NCBI GenBank assembly: GCA_029582155.1
Contig: CM055905.1
Span: 8,088,995-8,152,994 of the forward strand
Direction of reading: 5' to 3'
From: Panopea generosa
Lineage: Eukaryota > Mollusca > Bivalvia > Adapedonta > Hiatellidae
DNA length: 64,000 bases
Position 1 is the first letter of the stretch. Every line of letters begins with the position of its first letter. The notes beneath the pieces were generated by a model. The model made no database searches, was not told where the DNA came from, and saw only the letters and a list, made by a program, of their open reading frames with translations. A program made the position numbers and the translations under genes. Below, one piece after another: positions 25,101-31,196 of the stretch.

Positions 25101-28100
25101 CATTATTTTAAAATGCAGAAAATATTGTAAAATCAAAGTCATTTTCATGCCAATGAGGGCTAACAGGCAATCATTCAACCTATCCATTTTTTCCTTGAAG
25201 GTTAACTTGTATCGAGCACACCAATCTCTGCACGTATCTAATAACTTTCCCGCTTGAATCAGTGGTGAGAGATGAATGACAATGCAGGGCATTGTCATAT
25301 GTCAATCACAGAGACTGGCGGAGTGGGGACTCAAATTTCTGACCCCTGGATTGAGTCAAGGCGTGCAACTGACTGAGCTAACTTGGCATCAGAGTTTGTC
25401 AACTTTTGTCAACAAATGCTGTATGTTACATTAGTAACGTCAAGGTCAGACAATTTTGACCTTGTTTGTGATTGCCTATCTTATATATATTGATGAATAA
25501 CTGAGAATTGTCAGTGAATTGTTTTTGATAATTCACTTATATATAGTAAAACTAAATAACCAAAGGTGTTTTTAATGTTTTCAGTAATTTAATTTAAAAA
25601 AAAATTGTTAATTTCAGTGAAATATCATTTAAATTTCACTTGAGAATACTGAGGTTAATCGGTGAGTTATTTTTGATAATTTCACTAAAAATAATAAAAT
25701 TATCAATGGTGTGTTCAAACATGAAATTAAAAAAAGGTTGTTTCAGTGAAAAATTATCATTATGACATTGTCACTCATAACCAATACCACTTTAGACTTT
25801 GGTCTTTAAATTGAAAATGATATTTCAATGAAACCAACATTTATTTTATGTCCCCATCTCCGTCCATTGTGCTGGGGATTGAACCTGCAAGTATTTACCC
25901 TGTCTGTTTGTCCATCTAAATTGTTTCTGATCAGTAATTTCTGAAGGAGTCTATTTAATTAATATTTTGTGTGTACCTGTATAATTATAAAATACAGGCC
26001 AAGTTTGATATTTGTATATTGCTGTCAAATTTTATAGGAGTGTTTATGATGACCACTTTTCAACTTAATTTTTGTTAAAAAATTAGTTTCTGATCAATGT
26101 GAGGATTATTCATGTGGGCTGACACATTTCTAGTATATTTATATTTAGATGATCTGTATAGTGATGTACCATCAGTGTGTAGTAATTACATGCATTATAT
26201 AGTTGCAGGACACTCAGATATTAGCAGTTACACACTGCCATCCAGTCAGATGGGAGGGCTGCATCACAGTAAAAGTTTCCAGGACCTAGAGGACCCTGTA
26301 CGTATAGTATCAACATGTATACACGGCCATTAACTTGTAAATTTACTTGTCCCATTGGACAAGTATTTCTTAAATCTGCTTGTCCTGACCAAAAACAACT
26401 TGTCCTTACTTTAACCTAGAATTGTACTTGTCTGTGGATATCATACATTTGCATATAGTTATCGCAGTGTTCATCCTTTCATCCGGTATTTTGTGTCCAG
26501 TCTGTAACTTTGTCATACATAGATGGATTTTGTTAGTACTTGCTACATAGGATCAACATATAACATGACGACATGTCGCACATAAGACCCACAAGGTCAA
26601 GATCACACTTTGAGTCTGTATGAGATTTCATGTCCGGCCTGTAACTTTGTCATGCATAGATGGATTTTATAAATACCTGCTACAAATGTTCAACATAATA
26701 TGTCGATTTGCCGCACGTAACACTCACACTCAATCTTCAACAGTAAAGGTCACAATTTAACTTTGTTTGACACATTCAATCTGTTTGAGATTTCATGTCT
26801 GGTCTACAACAAGATTGTCACCTATGGAAAGATTTCAAAAACAATTGGCTCAGTTCATTAGCATGACATGACAACGTGTCGCACGTAAGACCTACACCCG
26901 TACTTCAAATGTCGAGGTCACACATTGAGTTTGTTTGACAACATTTTGAGTTTGTGTGAGGTTTCGTGTCCGGTCTGTAACTTTGTCATGCATAGATGGA
27001 TTTTATAAATAATGGCAACAAATGATCAACATAACATGAGGACATGTCACATGTAAGACTCACACCTGTACCTCAAAGGTCGAGGTCACAATTTAAGTTT
27101 GACAACACTTTGAGTCTGTGTGAGATTTCGTGTCCGGCCTGTAACTTTGTCGTGCATAGATGGATTTTATAAATACTTGCAACAAATGATCAACATAACA
27201 TGACAACACTTTGCGTGCAACACCCAGACTCTCACTTCAAAGGTCAAGGTCACAATTTAACTTTGCCGACACTTTCATTTTTTTTGAGATTTCGTGTCCA
27301 GTCTGTAACTTGGTACCTTTGGATAAATTTAAAAACCACTTGGCTCAGTTCATCAGCATAACATGACGTGTCGTGTGTAAGACCCCCACCCGTACCTTAA
27401 AGGTCAAGATCAAAATTTAAGTTTGTTTGACGACACTTTCAGTCTGTTTGAGATTTCATGTCCGGTCTGTAGCTTTGTCACCTATGGATAGCTCAGTTGA
27501 TCAACATGACATGATGGAGTGTCGCGTGTAAGAACCAGAACCTTTCCTCAAAGGTCAAGGTCACACTTTCAATTTGTTTGATATTTTGTGTCTGGTCTGG
27601 TTTGTAACTTTGTATTGAACTTGGCTCAATTGATCAAATTGACATGACAATGTGTAGCATGTAAGACCCAGACTGTTATATCAAAGGTCAAGGTCACACT
27701 GAGTCTGTTTGCGATTTCAAGTCGTTTGTAACTTCATCATATATGGATGGATTTCAAAAACATTTGGCTCAATATATCATTTGATCATCATGATACTACG
27801 AAGTGTCTCATTTAGACCCAGAACCTTACCTCAAAGGTCAAGGTCACACTTTAAGTTTGATTTTTCATGTCTGGTCTGTAACTTGGTTTTACATGAAGGA
27901 TTTTAAAATAGCTTGACACAAGTGATCAACACTTCATGATGATTTGTTACCTCTATTTCCCTGTAAAAATACCAAGACCTTTTCATCAGATGTCAAGGTT
28001 ACAGAAAGGCCAAAGTCGCTTTATTGTAAAAAAACATGAAATTGCGCGTCTAGTCTGAAATGTCAGTCAATGACTCTTGATATTCATGGATACATTGCTA

Positions 28101-29737
28101 CCTATTATAAAATATATTGTTATTTTCACAGACCATTTGGGGGGCATGTGACACTTACCATTGACATTTCTTGTTTATTTGATCCTTCACAAGTGTTATA
28201 TAACCATAATATCTTGGACAAGTTTTTGAACTGGCCAAATTGGGAAGTTAATATCTGAATTATGGCCCTTGAATCGTCAAAAACTGCATTATTTTAAGTT
28301 ATGTGCACTGTAGTACTCCCAGCTTTCACTTGATGTCCACCAAACTTACATGGTAGCTAATACGTTGGACAAGTTCTTGAACTGGCCAAAAATCTGATCA
28401 TTAATGTAGGGAGTTACAACCCTTATATTGACAAAAATTGCATTGTATGAATTTATGTACACTCCAGCACCTGCAGTTTTTGTTTGATCTTCAAAATACT
28501 TAGACAGTAATCATACGAGGATGGCCCCAAAACAATATGACATGTCTGGAAGTAGGAATTTAAATTTTCACATACATTTGATACATCATGTTTGAGCATT
28601 ATCACAAATTTACAAAGATTTATATATACAAACAACAATTTCACACTGTAACATACTATCAATCAGTGCAGGTCATGACATTATTTACACGAGGTCAACA
28701 TAAAAGTCGCTCTGCACTACTGTAGGGATTATGGGCTGCTTCTTTCTCAATGCGTTTCAAGACTGAACGTCGAAAAACCTGAAACAGAACAAATAGCAGA
28801 CAATTAATGGAAAGTTGTTATTATGCATATTTATTGCTGTCTTTATTATTCTAAACTTTGACAATATAAATAATTAATTTTAGATCCCCTGAGACTCTGT
28901 CTCAAGGGATCTTTTGCGATCGCCTTTTGTCCGTCGTTGTGCGTTCGTAAACAGTTGACATTTTTTACTTCTTCTCAAAAACCGTAAGCTGAACTGTAAC
29001 GAAATGTTGTATGCAGCTTTGGTACCTAAGGATGAATCAAAATTGTGAATTGCATGGTCCCCATCCCACTGGAGTGGGACCAAAACAGTCAAATTCAAGC
29101 ACTGGGAAACAAATGGTGAGCAAAATTATGAACACATCATGGTTTCCCTATAAAAACTTTGATTTGTATGCCCTGTGTCTCACGGTCTGGCCTAAGGGGT
29201 GGGGCCTCAAAAAATTAAAGGTAACCTTTGAAAATCTTCTTATTATAGGAAACACTCAGAAACATTGTGAGCATGATTATTGACACCTATGGGCCCTTTA
29301 TAAAATTTGCCCCTTTTAATTCATATAATGTAGCTTTACAGTATTTGTTATAATGTACACACGGGTATATTCTACAGAGTTACCCTCGGCTTTTCTCCGG
29401 TCCATCTCACTCGGATGGTTACAACACGGCACAACAAATCTTCAACGCCTACACGACCAGCAAGACATCCAACCTAGACACGGATCCACTTAGGCCTATG
29501 TACATGGACTCGGCGTTGTATCACTACTATCCGAGTGTATTACCAAACACTGTCAGTCAGACACGGCTATACACGCCACCACCGGAGTACGTCAACCCAA
29601 ACTCAGTCCTGTCCACATCTTCATACAGCAACTTCAGACTCAAGTCTGGTTCCAGTTCTTCTTTGAAAGCAGAGTCCAGCTACAGCTCTATTACAGGAGA
29701 AAACACAAATGATGGTAGTCCAAACATGAATCTGTGA
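1059..29737 (+). CDS. SOHLH: SOHLH-type bHLH transcription factor gene (multi-exon, 5' end incomplete)
   Basis: Seen: exons at 11492-11639, 13990-14145, 16575-16722, 22412-22530, 23290-23384, 24572-24676, 26209-26297 and 29378-29737 join by GT-AG introns with fully compatible phases into 406 codons ending in TGA. An exon at 1059-1151 probably precedes them. Numbering from the 11492 exon, the bHLH domain spans about residues 92-148. It has the E-box contact pattern H94-x3-E98-x2-R101-R102, then helix 1 (RIKDSCDQLRVLLP), a short loop (YIRGRKTD) and helix 2 (MASILEMCVDYLRIV). Known: the 'LLP..-GR(K/R)-x-D-x-AS(V/I)LE' loop and helix 2 are typical of SOHLH1/SOHLH2, nuclear regulators of early germ-cell differentiation in vertebrates. 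The rest is low-complexity Ser/Thr/Pro-rich sequence, as usual for this family. Inferred: a germline transcription factor. Alternatives are another orphan class of bHLH, but TCFL5 or MYC-like loops fit less well. Confidence 0.8.
1339..1612 (+). mobile_element. SINE family A copy (tRNA-derived)
   Basis: The head resembles a tRNA (A-box ggttagctcagtcgtt, degenerate B-box). It is followed by the shared family body: a 'gatgatt...cattgtcattc' block, 'agttacttgtgga', 'gagtactggtttacc' and 'gatggcat'. The same head plus body recurs at 11829, 38913, 53067 and 61612 and, reversed, at 19145/20476 and 25125. Confidence 0.85.
1613..3046. other. non-coding, with one half of a dispersed inverted repeat pair
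   Basis: No gene is seen. About 1880-1990 (core 'ggtaaacttgaaacaaaa', 'agacagcactta', 'acgaccttc') matches the reverse complement of about 31815-31925, so a dispersed element of at least 110 bp is present at both sites. The rest is AT-rich single-copy-looking sequence. Confidence 0.55.
3047..3336. mobile_element. piggyBac-like non-autonomous element (290 bp with target sites)
   Basis: TTAA at 3047-3050 and TTAA at 3333-3336 flank a 282-bp insert. Its ends are inverted repeats: CCCTTTACTCCATA on the left and the complement of CCCTTTACTTCATA on the right. TTAA duplications and CCC termini are the hallmark of piggyBac-type transposons. Inside are a 53-bp near-perfect hairpin (3106-3158) and four to five 25-bp tandem units of the type 'cttctatattagaggtgtc' (3210-3320). 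There is no transposase frame. Confidence 0.8.
3337..3489. other. short spacer
   Basis: AT-rich sequence between two repeats, with nothing recognisable. Confidence 0.5.
3490..3740 (+). repeat. dispersed repeat family F copy
   Basis: Contains the family blocks 'ggtttccgatcagtaac', 'taattaatattgtgtgtgta' and 'ataattatgaaatacag', then 'aaaaaatggtttccgacc' and 'acacattta'. The same blocks in the same order occur at about 9180-9870, 21870-22130, 25850-26140 and 38090-38790. Confidence 0.75.
3741..4570. other. non-coding, with a degenerate duplicated segment
   Basis: No gene is seen. About 4026-4085 and 4168-4225 are diverged copies of the same sequence (core 'cagtatcgkygtttgracaa'). Confidence 0.45.
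4571..4800 (+). repeat. dispersed repeat with 'gtccgtcgtctgttgtccgt' block
   Basis: Carries 'actggccgggccagaag', a run of gtc-cgt-type triplets, then 'tctaaaaccacttggccaatta'. The same order is found at 56970-57330 on the plus strand, and relatives ('accacttgacagatttc') lie at 30340-30450. It is a dispersed bivalve-type repeat; the open frames over it are by-products. Confidence 0.7.
4801..7104. other. non-coding intron sequence
   Basis: No exon, tRNA or clear repeat boundary is seen. About 5020-5480 is rich in the motif 'aacag' spaced irregularly. Confidence 0.45.
7105..7255 (+). mobile_element. SINE family C copy
   Basis: tRNA-like head with a good B-box (gtgggttcgaacccc), followed by 'gcaagacactgtcttttgcatatatgctta', 'gtactggttctgcc' and 'gaagac'. 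A second copy with the same order is at 62286-62455, and fragments occur elsewhere. Confidence 0.75.
7256..8090. other. non-coding, nothing recognised
   Basis: Short open frames on both strands have no family features. Confidence 0.45.
8091..8200 (+). mobile_element. SINE family B fragment
   Basis: Contains 'cctctcactgttgatgtcgt', B-box 'gggttcgagtcc' and the downstream block 'gtttgtcagttatttgcgga', as in the complete copies at 17881 and 43928. Confidence 0.65.
8205..8390 (+). mobile_element. inverted-repeat element E (MITE-like), about 185 bp
   Basis: Begins near acagtaaacctgtcttaagc and ends near cacaggtttgactgtt, so the ends are inverted repeats. The interior is 'gccagtgaagggaaggag', 'catagaaatgggaaat', 'ggctgcttaa'. 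Full copies are also at 12083 (reversed), 15428 and 22188. Confidence 0.8.
9170..9870 (+). repeat. dispersed repeat family F, two partial copies
   Basis: Blocks 'aatagtttgtgtgtacctg' and 'ataattataaaa' (9240-9300) recur at 9650-9850 with 'ccaatcagtaccttctg' and 'tttctgatcagtagctgggg'. A poly-C run is at 9485-9497. Confidence 0.65.
10160..10760 (+). repeat. dispersed repeat with 'gggccacgatggtcc' start and 'cagctcagatgggct' end
   Basis: Starts 'aacaagagggccacgatggt' followed by 'cgctcacctg' and ends 'agctcaccttgagccttcag'. The layout matches a repeat type I know from bivalve genomes, but no second copy is in this window, so the family assignment is an inference. Confidence 0.5.
11145..11312 (+). 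mobile_element. SINE family B 3' fragment
   Basis: Has 'gagaaagtttcccagttact', 'tgatactattc' and the tail 'aacctgtaatatgttgaaat', 'ggcattaaaccct', which are the family B body and tail without the tRNA head. Confidence 0.65.
11492..11639 (+). CDS. SOHLH-type gene exon with TP-rich linker
   Basis: Acceptor TTATTCCAG before 11492 and donor AG/GTAAAA after 11639. It takes one base from the previous exon and leaves two. It encodes an acidic start (ELDQSTEEDDH), then a cluster of Thr-Pro pairs (TPSNPATPCTPITPHTPGTP) and SMSDDADKS. Seven Thr-Pro or Ser-Asn-Pro-like steps in about 20 residues suggest proline-directed phosphorylation; this is inference. Confidence 0.85.
11829..12082 (+). mobile_element. 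SINE family A copy
   Basis: Head 'gttagctcagttgatat' with B-box 'gtgagtttgaatcc', then the body 'cattgtgtctcattgtcatt', 'gtgggaaagttatcagttag', 'gatggcataaaagtaatgc'. It lies inside the intron after the TP-rich exon and abuts element E. Confidence 0.85.
12083..12262 (-). mobile_element. inverted-repeat element E, reversed copy
   Basis: Starts 'acagtgaaacctgtg' and ends 'aggttttgactgaa'. The interior is the reverse of other copies ('atttctatgctttcag', 'ctccttcctttgactggctg'). Confidence 0.75.
12691..13828. repeat. 27-bp minisatellite, about 42 copies
   Basis: Unit of the type 'tagactaataaatagagatactgcacg', with variants 'tagtgatacc' and 'attacacaaagactgg'. It fills most of the intron between the exons ending at 11639 and starting at 13990, and stops about 160 bp before the acceptor. 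Because 27 is a multiple of three and few units carry stops on the minus strand, a 182-codon frame (12833-13381) arises by chance. Confidence 0.95.
13990..14145 (+). CDS. SOHLH-type gene exon carrying the bHLH basic region
   Basis: Acceptor CATTTCAG before 13990. The first base completes Ser with AG from the previous exon, which excludes the alternative acceptor at 13970 (wrong phase). It encodes SMDSGIGSPQPFSLP, a short linker and HTNKEKQR, the DNA-contacting basic region with His, Glu and Arg at the standard bHLH positions. The donor is AG/GTATAT, and the codon AG|G splits the second conserved Arg. Confidence 0.88.
14153..14300. mobile_element. piggyBac-like element end, truncated
   Basis: TTAA at 14153-14156 is followed by CCCTTTACTTCATATAGACG and then sequence ('cctttggacacctctaatat', 'gaattattcggtgaattatg', 'ttaactgacagag') that is the reverse complement of the right half of the 3047-3336 element. 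No opposite end is found nearby, so it is a partial or larger, decayed copy. It starts 8 bp after the exon-intron boundary. Confidence 0.7.
14560..15195 (+). repeat. dispersed repeat with three 160-170 bp internal units
   Basis: Units recur with 'caccatcatca' at 14713, 14882 and 15041, each preceded by 'atgcaacca' and 'gaatgaaactt' and followed by 'aaccataac' and 'attttggca'. The start 'aagctcgccgggacaaagtc' and 'gtgagctattgccatgaccc' match the style of the repeat at 30330. Several open frames over it are by-products. Confidence 0.8.
15428..15612 (+). mobile_element. inverted-repeat element E copy
   Basis: Ends 'acagtcaaacctgttttaag' and 'cacaggttttcctgt' with the full family interior ('agggaaggagtaaaagtggc', 'catagaaatgggaaat'). 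Confidence 0.82.
16218..16315 (+). mobile_element. tRNA-like SINE head fragment
   Basis: 'ggggcagcagtgtagtggat' resembles an A-box region and 'aggtcgaaggttccgttggg' a B-box region. There is no cloverleaf good enough for a functional tRNA, so it is called a SINE head. Confidence 0.5.
16575..16722 (+). CDS. SOHLH-type gene exon with helix-loop-helix
   Basis: Acceptor ATTACAG before 16575 and donor CAG/GTATAC after 16722. The first base completes Arg from AG|G, then 49 codons follow, leaving phase 0. It encodes ERIKDSCDQLRVLLP, the loop YIRGRKTD and helix 2 MASILEMCVDYLRIV, ending NAFMPQSLQDQ. This is the most diagnostic exon of the gene: the GRK-x-D-x-AS-x-LE segment matches the SOHLH family. 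Third codon positions are G/C-rich compared with the flanks. Confidence 0.92.
16742..16975 (+). mobile_element. SINE family A body without head
   Basis: Starts at 'ggctacagtctctatgctga' and runs through 'cattgtgtccgattgtcgtt', 'gagtaagaaagttatcagtt', 'gggtactggttaaccttcag' and 'gatggcataaaaatgatgc'. The tRNA-like head is missing. Confidence 0.78.
17185..17430 (+). mobile_element. SINE family A, old diverged copy
   Basis: Head 'ggctagctcaatcagtgaca' and the body order ('gtctccttggtgattgttca', 'ggtgtgtctggtattggtta', 'ggatcctaagga') are kept, but many differences are seen. Confidence 0.6.
17625..17705 (-). mobile_element. element E fragment
   Basis: 'tttgagcagccacatttgct', 'cccatttctatgctttcag' and 'attaacctgtatta' match one half of element E in reverse orientation. 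Confidence 0.65.
17881..18108 (+). mobile_element. SINE family B copy (Ser/Leu-tRNA-like head)
   Basis: Head 'ccccggtggctgagtgttct' and 'cctctcactgctaatgtcgt', B-box 'ggtttgagtccc'. The body has 'aaagtttgccagttacatgt', 'acagtggttctcc' and 'ggggtcttccttcacc', and the tail 'aaaatggtgttaaacccc'. It is complete compared with 43928. Confidence 0.85.
18110..18500 (-). repeat. dispersed element G
   Basis: Contains 'ctagctttgcctcgtttcta', 'gattggttccttcacgatca', 'tagttttatgcaaa' and 'tttgttctattctgttcaaa'. The reverse complement of these blocks occurs in order at about 60660-61040, so this is a two-copy dispersed element in the window. Confidence 0.7.
18501..18868. repeat. 71-bp minisatellite, about 5 copies
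   Basis: The landmark 'gacaaagaattgacaccc' begins at 18579, 18650, 18721 and 18792, an exact 71-bp spacing. Each unit carries 'ggtcagaggcagaagagatg'. The first unit is continuous with the end of element G ('gtatccaac'). Confidence 0.93.
19145..20666 (-). mobile_element. SINE family A, reversed and split by an insertion
   Basis: 19145-19241 holds the body end ('tagcatcatttttatgcctt', 'tttcctggaatcctgaaagg', 'aaccagcactt'). 20476-20666 holds the rest ('acttgagcacaccccatctt', 'gcaagtaactgataactttc') and the tRNA-like head. Removing 19242-20475 restores a continuous copy. Confidence 0.85.
19242..20475. mobile_element. 1.23-kb DNA element with CAGTG ends, nested in a SINE
   Basis: Left end CAGTGTTTTCTCCAG and right end CTGGAGAAAACACTG are exact 15-bp inverted repeats. 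The host SINE supplies 'actt' on both sides, compatible with a short target duplication, but an 8-bp duplication as expected for hAT is not seen. No transposase frame was found inside, so it is non-autonomous. Confidence 0.82.
20690..21600 (-). mobile_element. possible hAT/ZMYM-type transposon 5' remnant
   Basis: A minus-strand frame at 20966-21199 begins MLTIMGTSSTKKMKRRTILSFF and continues as a Ser/Glu/Lys-rich leader. A basic start followed by 'ILSFF' is common at the N-terminus of TTF/ZMYM-like hAT transposases and resembles a PCNA-binding box. No zinc finger or DDE region follows, so this is at most a decayed fragment. The assignment is inference. Confidence 0.3.
21870..22130 (+). repeat. 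dispersed repeat family F copy
   Basis: Has 'gtttccgatcaaattacatg', 'attttgtgtttacccgtata', 'attataaaatacaggtcaag' and 'ttcatgtcaaaaggcatatt' in family order. Confidence 0.72.
22188..22378 (+). mobile_element. inverted-repeat element E copy
   Basis: Ends 'acagtcaaccctgtcttaaa' and 'cacaggtttgtctgt', interior as in the other copies. It ends about 35 bp before the acceptor of the exon at 22412. Confidence 0.82.
22412..22530 (+). CDS. SOHLH-type gene exon
   Basis: Acceptor TACATTCAG before 22412 and donor AG/GTTAGT after 22530. It starts in phase 0, as the bHLH exon requires, and leaves two bases. It encodes IVDILSKDPTLIPNRDLVLG and a Lys/Asp-rich stretch ending NTSTS. No domain is recognised; it follows the HLH directly. 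Confidence 0.85.
22575..22797 (+). mobile_element. SINE family B copy
   Basis: Head 'gtcctctgtggttgagtggt', B-box 'gtaagtttgagtcc', body 'gtggaaggacagtggttcta', tail 'aaatggcattaaac'. It starts about 45 bp after the exon donor. Confidence 0.8.
23138..23206 (-). mobile_element. SINE family C head fragment, reversed
   Basis: 'gtggcagaggattgaatcca' and 'ccaatgctctaccactgggc' are the reversed B-box and A-box of a tRNA-like head. It lies 85 bp before the exon at 23290. A related plus-strand piece is near 22840-22925 ('gggtcatgagttcaatccct'). Confidence 0.6.
23290..23384 (+). CDS. SOHLH-type gene exon, inferred from phase
   Basis: Acceptor TTATTCAG and donor TG/GTATGT bound 95 bases. The exon before leaves two bases and the exon after needs one, so an exon of length 3n+2 beginning with one completing base must lie between. 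This stretch fits exactly and has no stop in that frame, giving a Ser/Thr-rich peptide (RSNQTSQTSGMGKKKSSV, SLAASELSTSPC). A longer frame over the same DNA (23164-23427) is in another phase and is not the gene. Confidence 0.75.
23584..23732. repeat. 17-bp minisatellite, about 9 copies
   Basis: Unit gttgtatacagtttcct or gttgtatacagtttcca. It begins directly after 'gagaaagttttcca', which is a family B SINE block, so the array appears to have grown from SINE sequence. Confidence 0.93.
23935..24305 (+). repeat. 'atgccccccc' dispersed element, short copy
   Basis: Starts 'tatgcccccccc' with the near-palindrome 'ccaaaaatatttttgg'. It carries two units of 'ctgtaactttgtcrtgcata' with 'gatcaaca', and ends 'ggggggcatgtgacacttaa', 'cagtgacttttcttgttttt'. 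The same end occurs at 28138-28180 and a degraded one at 60510-60565. It contains AGGTCAAGGTCA at 24137-24148. Confidence 0.8.
24572..24676 (+). CDS. SOHLH-type gene exon
   Basis: Acceptor TAATACAG before 24572 and donor TG/GTAATA after 24676. It takes one base and leaves one. It encodes VRALLESKSKRLRLQETSD, then a Cys/Thr/Ser stretch ending LDARLDPT. The basic KSKRLRL could be a nuclear localisation signal (inference). Confidence 0.82.
25125..25392 (-). mobile_element. SINE family A copy, reversed
   Basis: Body end 'tttcatgccaatgagggcta' comes first, then 'gtatcgagcacaccaatctc', 'ataactttcccgcttgaatc', and the reversed head 'gagctaacttggc'. Confidence 0.8.
25393..25849. other. AT-rich intron spacer
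   Basis: Repeated weak motifs such as 'tttcagtgaaa' and 'gataattcact' occur, but no defined repeat or exon. Confidence 0.4.
25850..26140 (+). repeat. dispersed repeat family F copy
   Basis: 'gtttctgatcagtaatttct', 'attttgtgtgtacctgtata', 'attataaaatacaggccaag' and 'ttagtttctgatcaatgtga' are in family order. Confidence 0.75.
26209..26297 (+). CDS. SOHLH-type gene exon
   Basis: Acceptor AGTTGCAG before 26209 and donor CCT/GTACGT after 26297. It takes two bases and ends in phase 0. It encodes HSDISSYTLPSSQMGGLHHS then KSFQDLEDP. An alternative donor four bases later would break the phase to the last exon. Confidence 0.82.
26430..28185 (+). repeat. 'atgccccccc'-type element, long copy with about ten 130-165 bp units
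   Basis: Diverged tandem units each carry 'ctgtaactttgtcatgcata' or a variant, 'gatcaacataacatgac', 'gtaagaccca' and 'caaaggtcaaggtcaca'. The 3' end 'ttggggggcatgtgacactt', 'ttcttgttta' is the same as that of the short copy at 23935-24305. Exact AGGTCAAGGTCA sites are at 27241, 27552, 27685 and 27835, with degenerate ones between. Confidence 0.85.
28186..28500. repeat. two-copy degenerate tandem repeat
   Basis: 'ttggacaagtttttgaactg' with 'gccaaa' at about 28213 recurs as 'ttggacaagttcttgaactg' at about 28364, and each is followed by 'aaaaytgcatt'. The spacing is about 150 bp. Confidence 0.7.
28880..29330 (+). repeat. dispersed repeat with 'ctcacggtctggcc' block
   Basis: Starts 'gatcccctgagactctgtct', then 'cgccttttgtccgtcgttgt', and contains 'ccaaaacagtcaa', 'gccctgtgtctcacggtctg', 'gtggggcct' and 'cttcttattatagg'. 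The same blocks recur several times at 45190-46080. It ends about 50 bp before the acceptor of the last SOHLH-type exon. Confidence 0.75.
29378..29737 (+). CDS. SOHLH-type gene last coding exon
   Basis: Acceptor TTCTACAG before 29378, phase 0. It encodes 119 residues: SYPRLFSGPSHSDGYNTAQQ, then a Tyr/Ser/Pro-rich C-terminus (YMDSALYHYYPSVLP, RLYTPPPEYVNP) and a Ser-rich tail ending SPNMNL before TGA at 29735-29737. Base composition is clearly more GC-rich than the flanks. No known domain is recognised; low-complexity tails of this kind are often transactivation regions (inference). Confidence 0.9.
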   Translation, partial: SYPRLFSGPSHSDGYNTAQQIFNAYTTSKTSNLDTDPLRPMYMDSALYHYYPSVLPNTVSQTRLYTPPPEYVNPNSVLSTSSYSNFRLKSGSSSSLKAESSYSSITGENTNDGSPNMNL

Positions 29738-30329
29738 GAGTCAAGGGACATTGTAAGTGAGACATGGTGGGAAGGGAAAAAACACATTTTGTCAGTATAA
29801 ATATATAAAATTGTAAAAATAATCAATTTCACTGTTACTTAACAAGAAACTTTAATGTCATAATCTCAACACAAAAATTACATGTAACAAGTAAACAGCA
29901 TAATATACACCAGGGTCCAAGGTTATGGAACTATTTAAAATTTGTTTCATGCTCAGCTCTAGAGGTCAAGTTTGGCTCAAAAACGAATGGAATCATTGTA
30001 GTATAGTGTCTAAAATCTGTACGAATACGTAAATTTTGCAGATAATTCAAAGGTTTTGGCATTTATTTGTGTTATATGAATTTGAGTTGAGCATGAACAG
30101 TGTTTTATAACCTCAGAGTCTGGTTTTATCAATCTTAGATTGGTAAGTTTTTTTGTCACAAGCCTTGTGTTTTAGACTGCAATTGAAAAGATTTTGATTG
30201 TGATGCCTGATTTTGGTTTATAAACCTCATGGAAAGGATCTCAGACACTGTATAAAGATTTTAGTTTATAATTGACATGTACTTACATTTTGTTCTAATT
30301 GAATCGCAGCTGTCAAATTCATTGAATTT
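29738..30329 (+). other. probable 3' UTR and flank
   Basis: AT-rich with no open frame. No canonical AATAAA was found in this stretch; ATTAAA occurs at about 30961, so the transcript end is not determined. Confidence 0.45.
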
Positions 30330-30900
30330 TTAGCTCATCGCAAAGGTTAGGACGAGCTATTGCGATCTACCTTCGTCTGTTGTCAATCATTAGCTTTTGC
30401 TACAACTTCCCTAAAACCACTTGACAGATTTCACTAAATTTTGTGTGAAGCATTCTTACACAAAGCTCTCTCAAGACTTTTCAAATGATGACCCTGGAGT
30501 AAAATTTTGCCCTGCCCTAGGGGTTTATCAGTATTTTTTTTCAACATTCCAAAAATCTTCTTCTAAAGTGCACAGCCTGGAGCTTTGATATTTTGCATGT
30601 AGTTTCTGTCACTGAGTTTGTTCGAGCCATGACCATAGAGCCAAAATTGGCCCCGCCCTGGGGACCTGTTACTTTAACATATTAGGAGAAATTTACGTTT
30701 TAAAAATCTTCTCAAAAACCATCCAGTCAAAGTTGTTCATATTTGGTATAAATGATCCCTATGACTAGAAGTTTGTCCAAATAAAGGGGCCTAAAGATCG
30801 ATTAAGGCCCAGTAAGGGGAATACTGAATAGTCAAAAGTTTTGTTTAAAAGTTTAATACCTCCCTTTATACTTTGTTTTTGTTGTAACTTGTTGTTTCTG
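30330..30900 (+). repeat. dispersed repeat with 'tagctcatcgcaaagg' start
   Basis: Begins 'ttagctcatcgcaaaggtta', 'gacgagctattgcgatctac', 'cttcgtctgttgtc'. Then diverged units of 'aaaatcttctyaaa' and 'aaaattggccccgccct' follow. It belongs to the same broad class as 4571, 14560, 28880 and 56970. Confidence 0.65.
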
Positions 30901-31196
30901 TTCAATAAGTTAACATGTATAAGTTTAAAAAAAAAACTTAAAAAAAAGATTCAGTAAGAGTATTAAAGTAAATATTTAACATGTATTAATGGATACAATT
31001 TCGAAGAGTTAAATGAGCCAAAAAATTGTTATATATCCTTCAACACTTTCACTTGGACGTTTTTTCAGTTCACCACTTCGGGATCCTTGATGACTGCGCA
31101 AGGTTACATAATTAAAGGGAATGTATCCCAATTTTTTTAATTCTCCTGAAATATTTTTTTTTAATAACCCATGCCTATATATAACCATATTACCAA

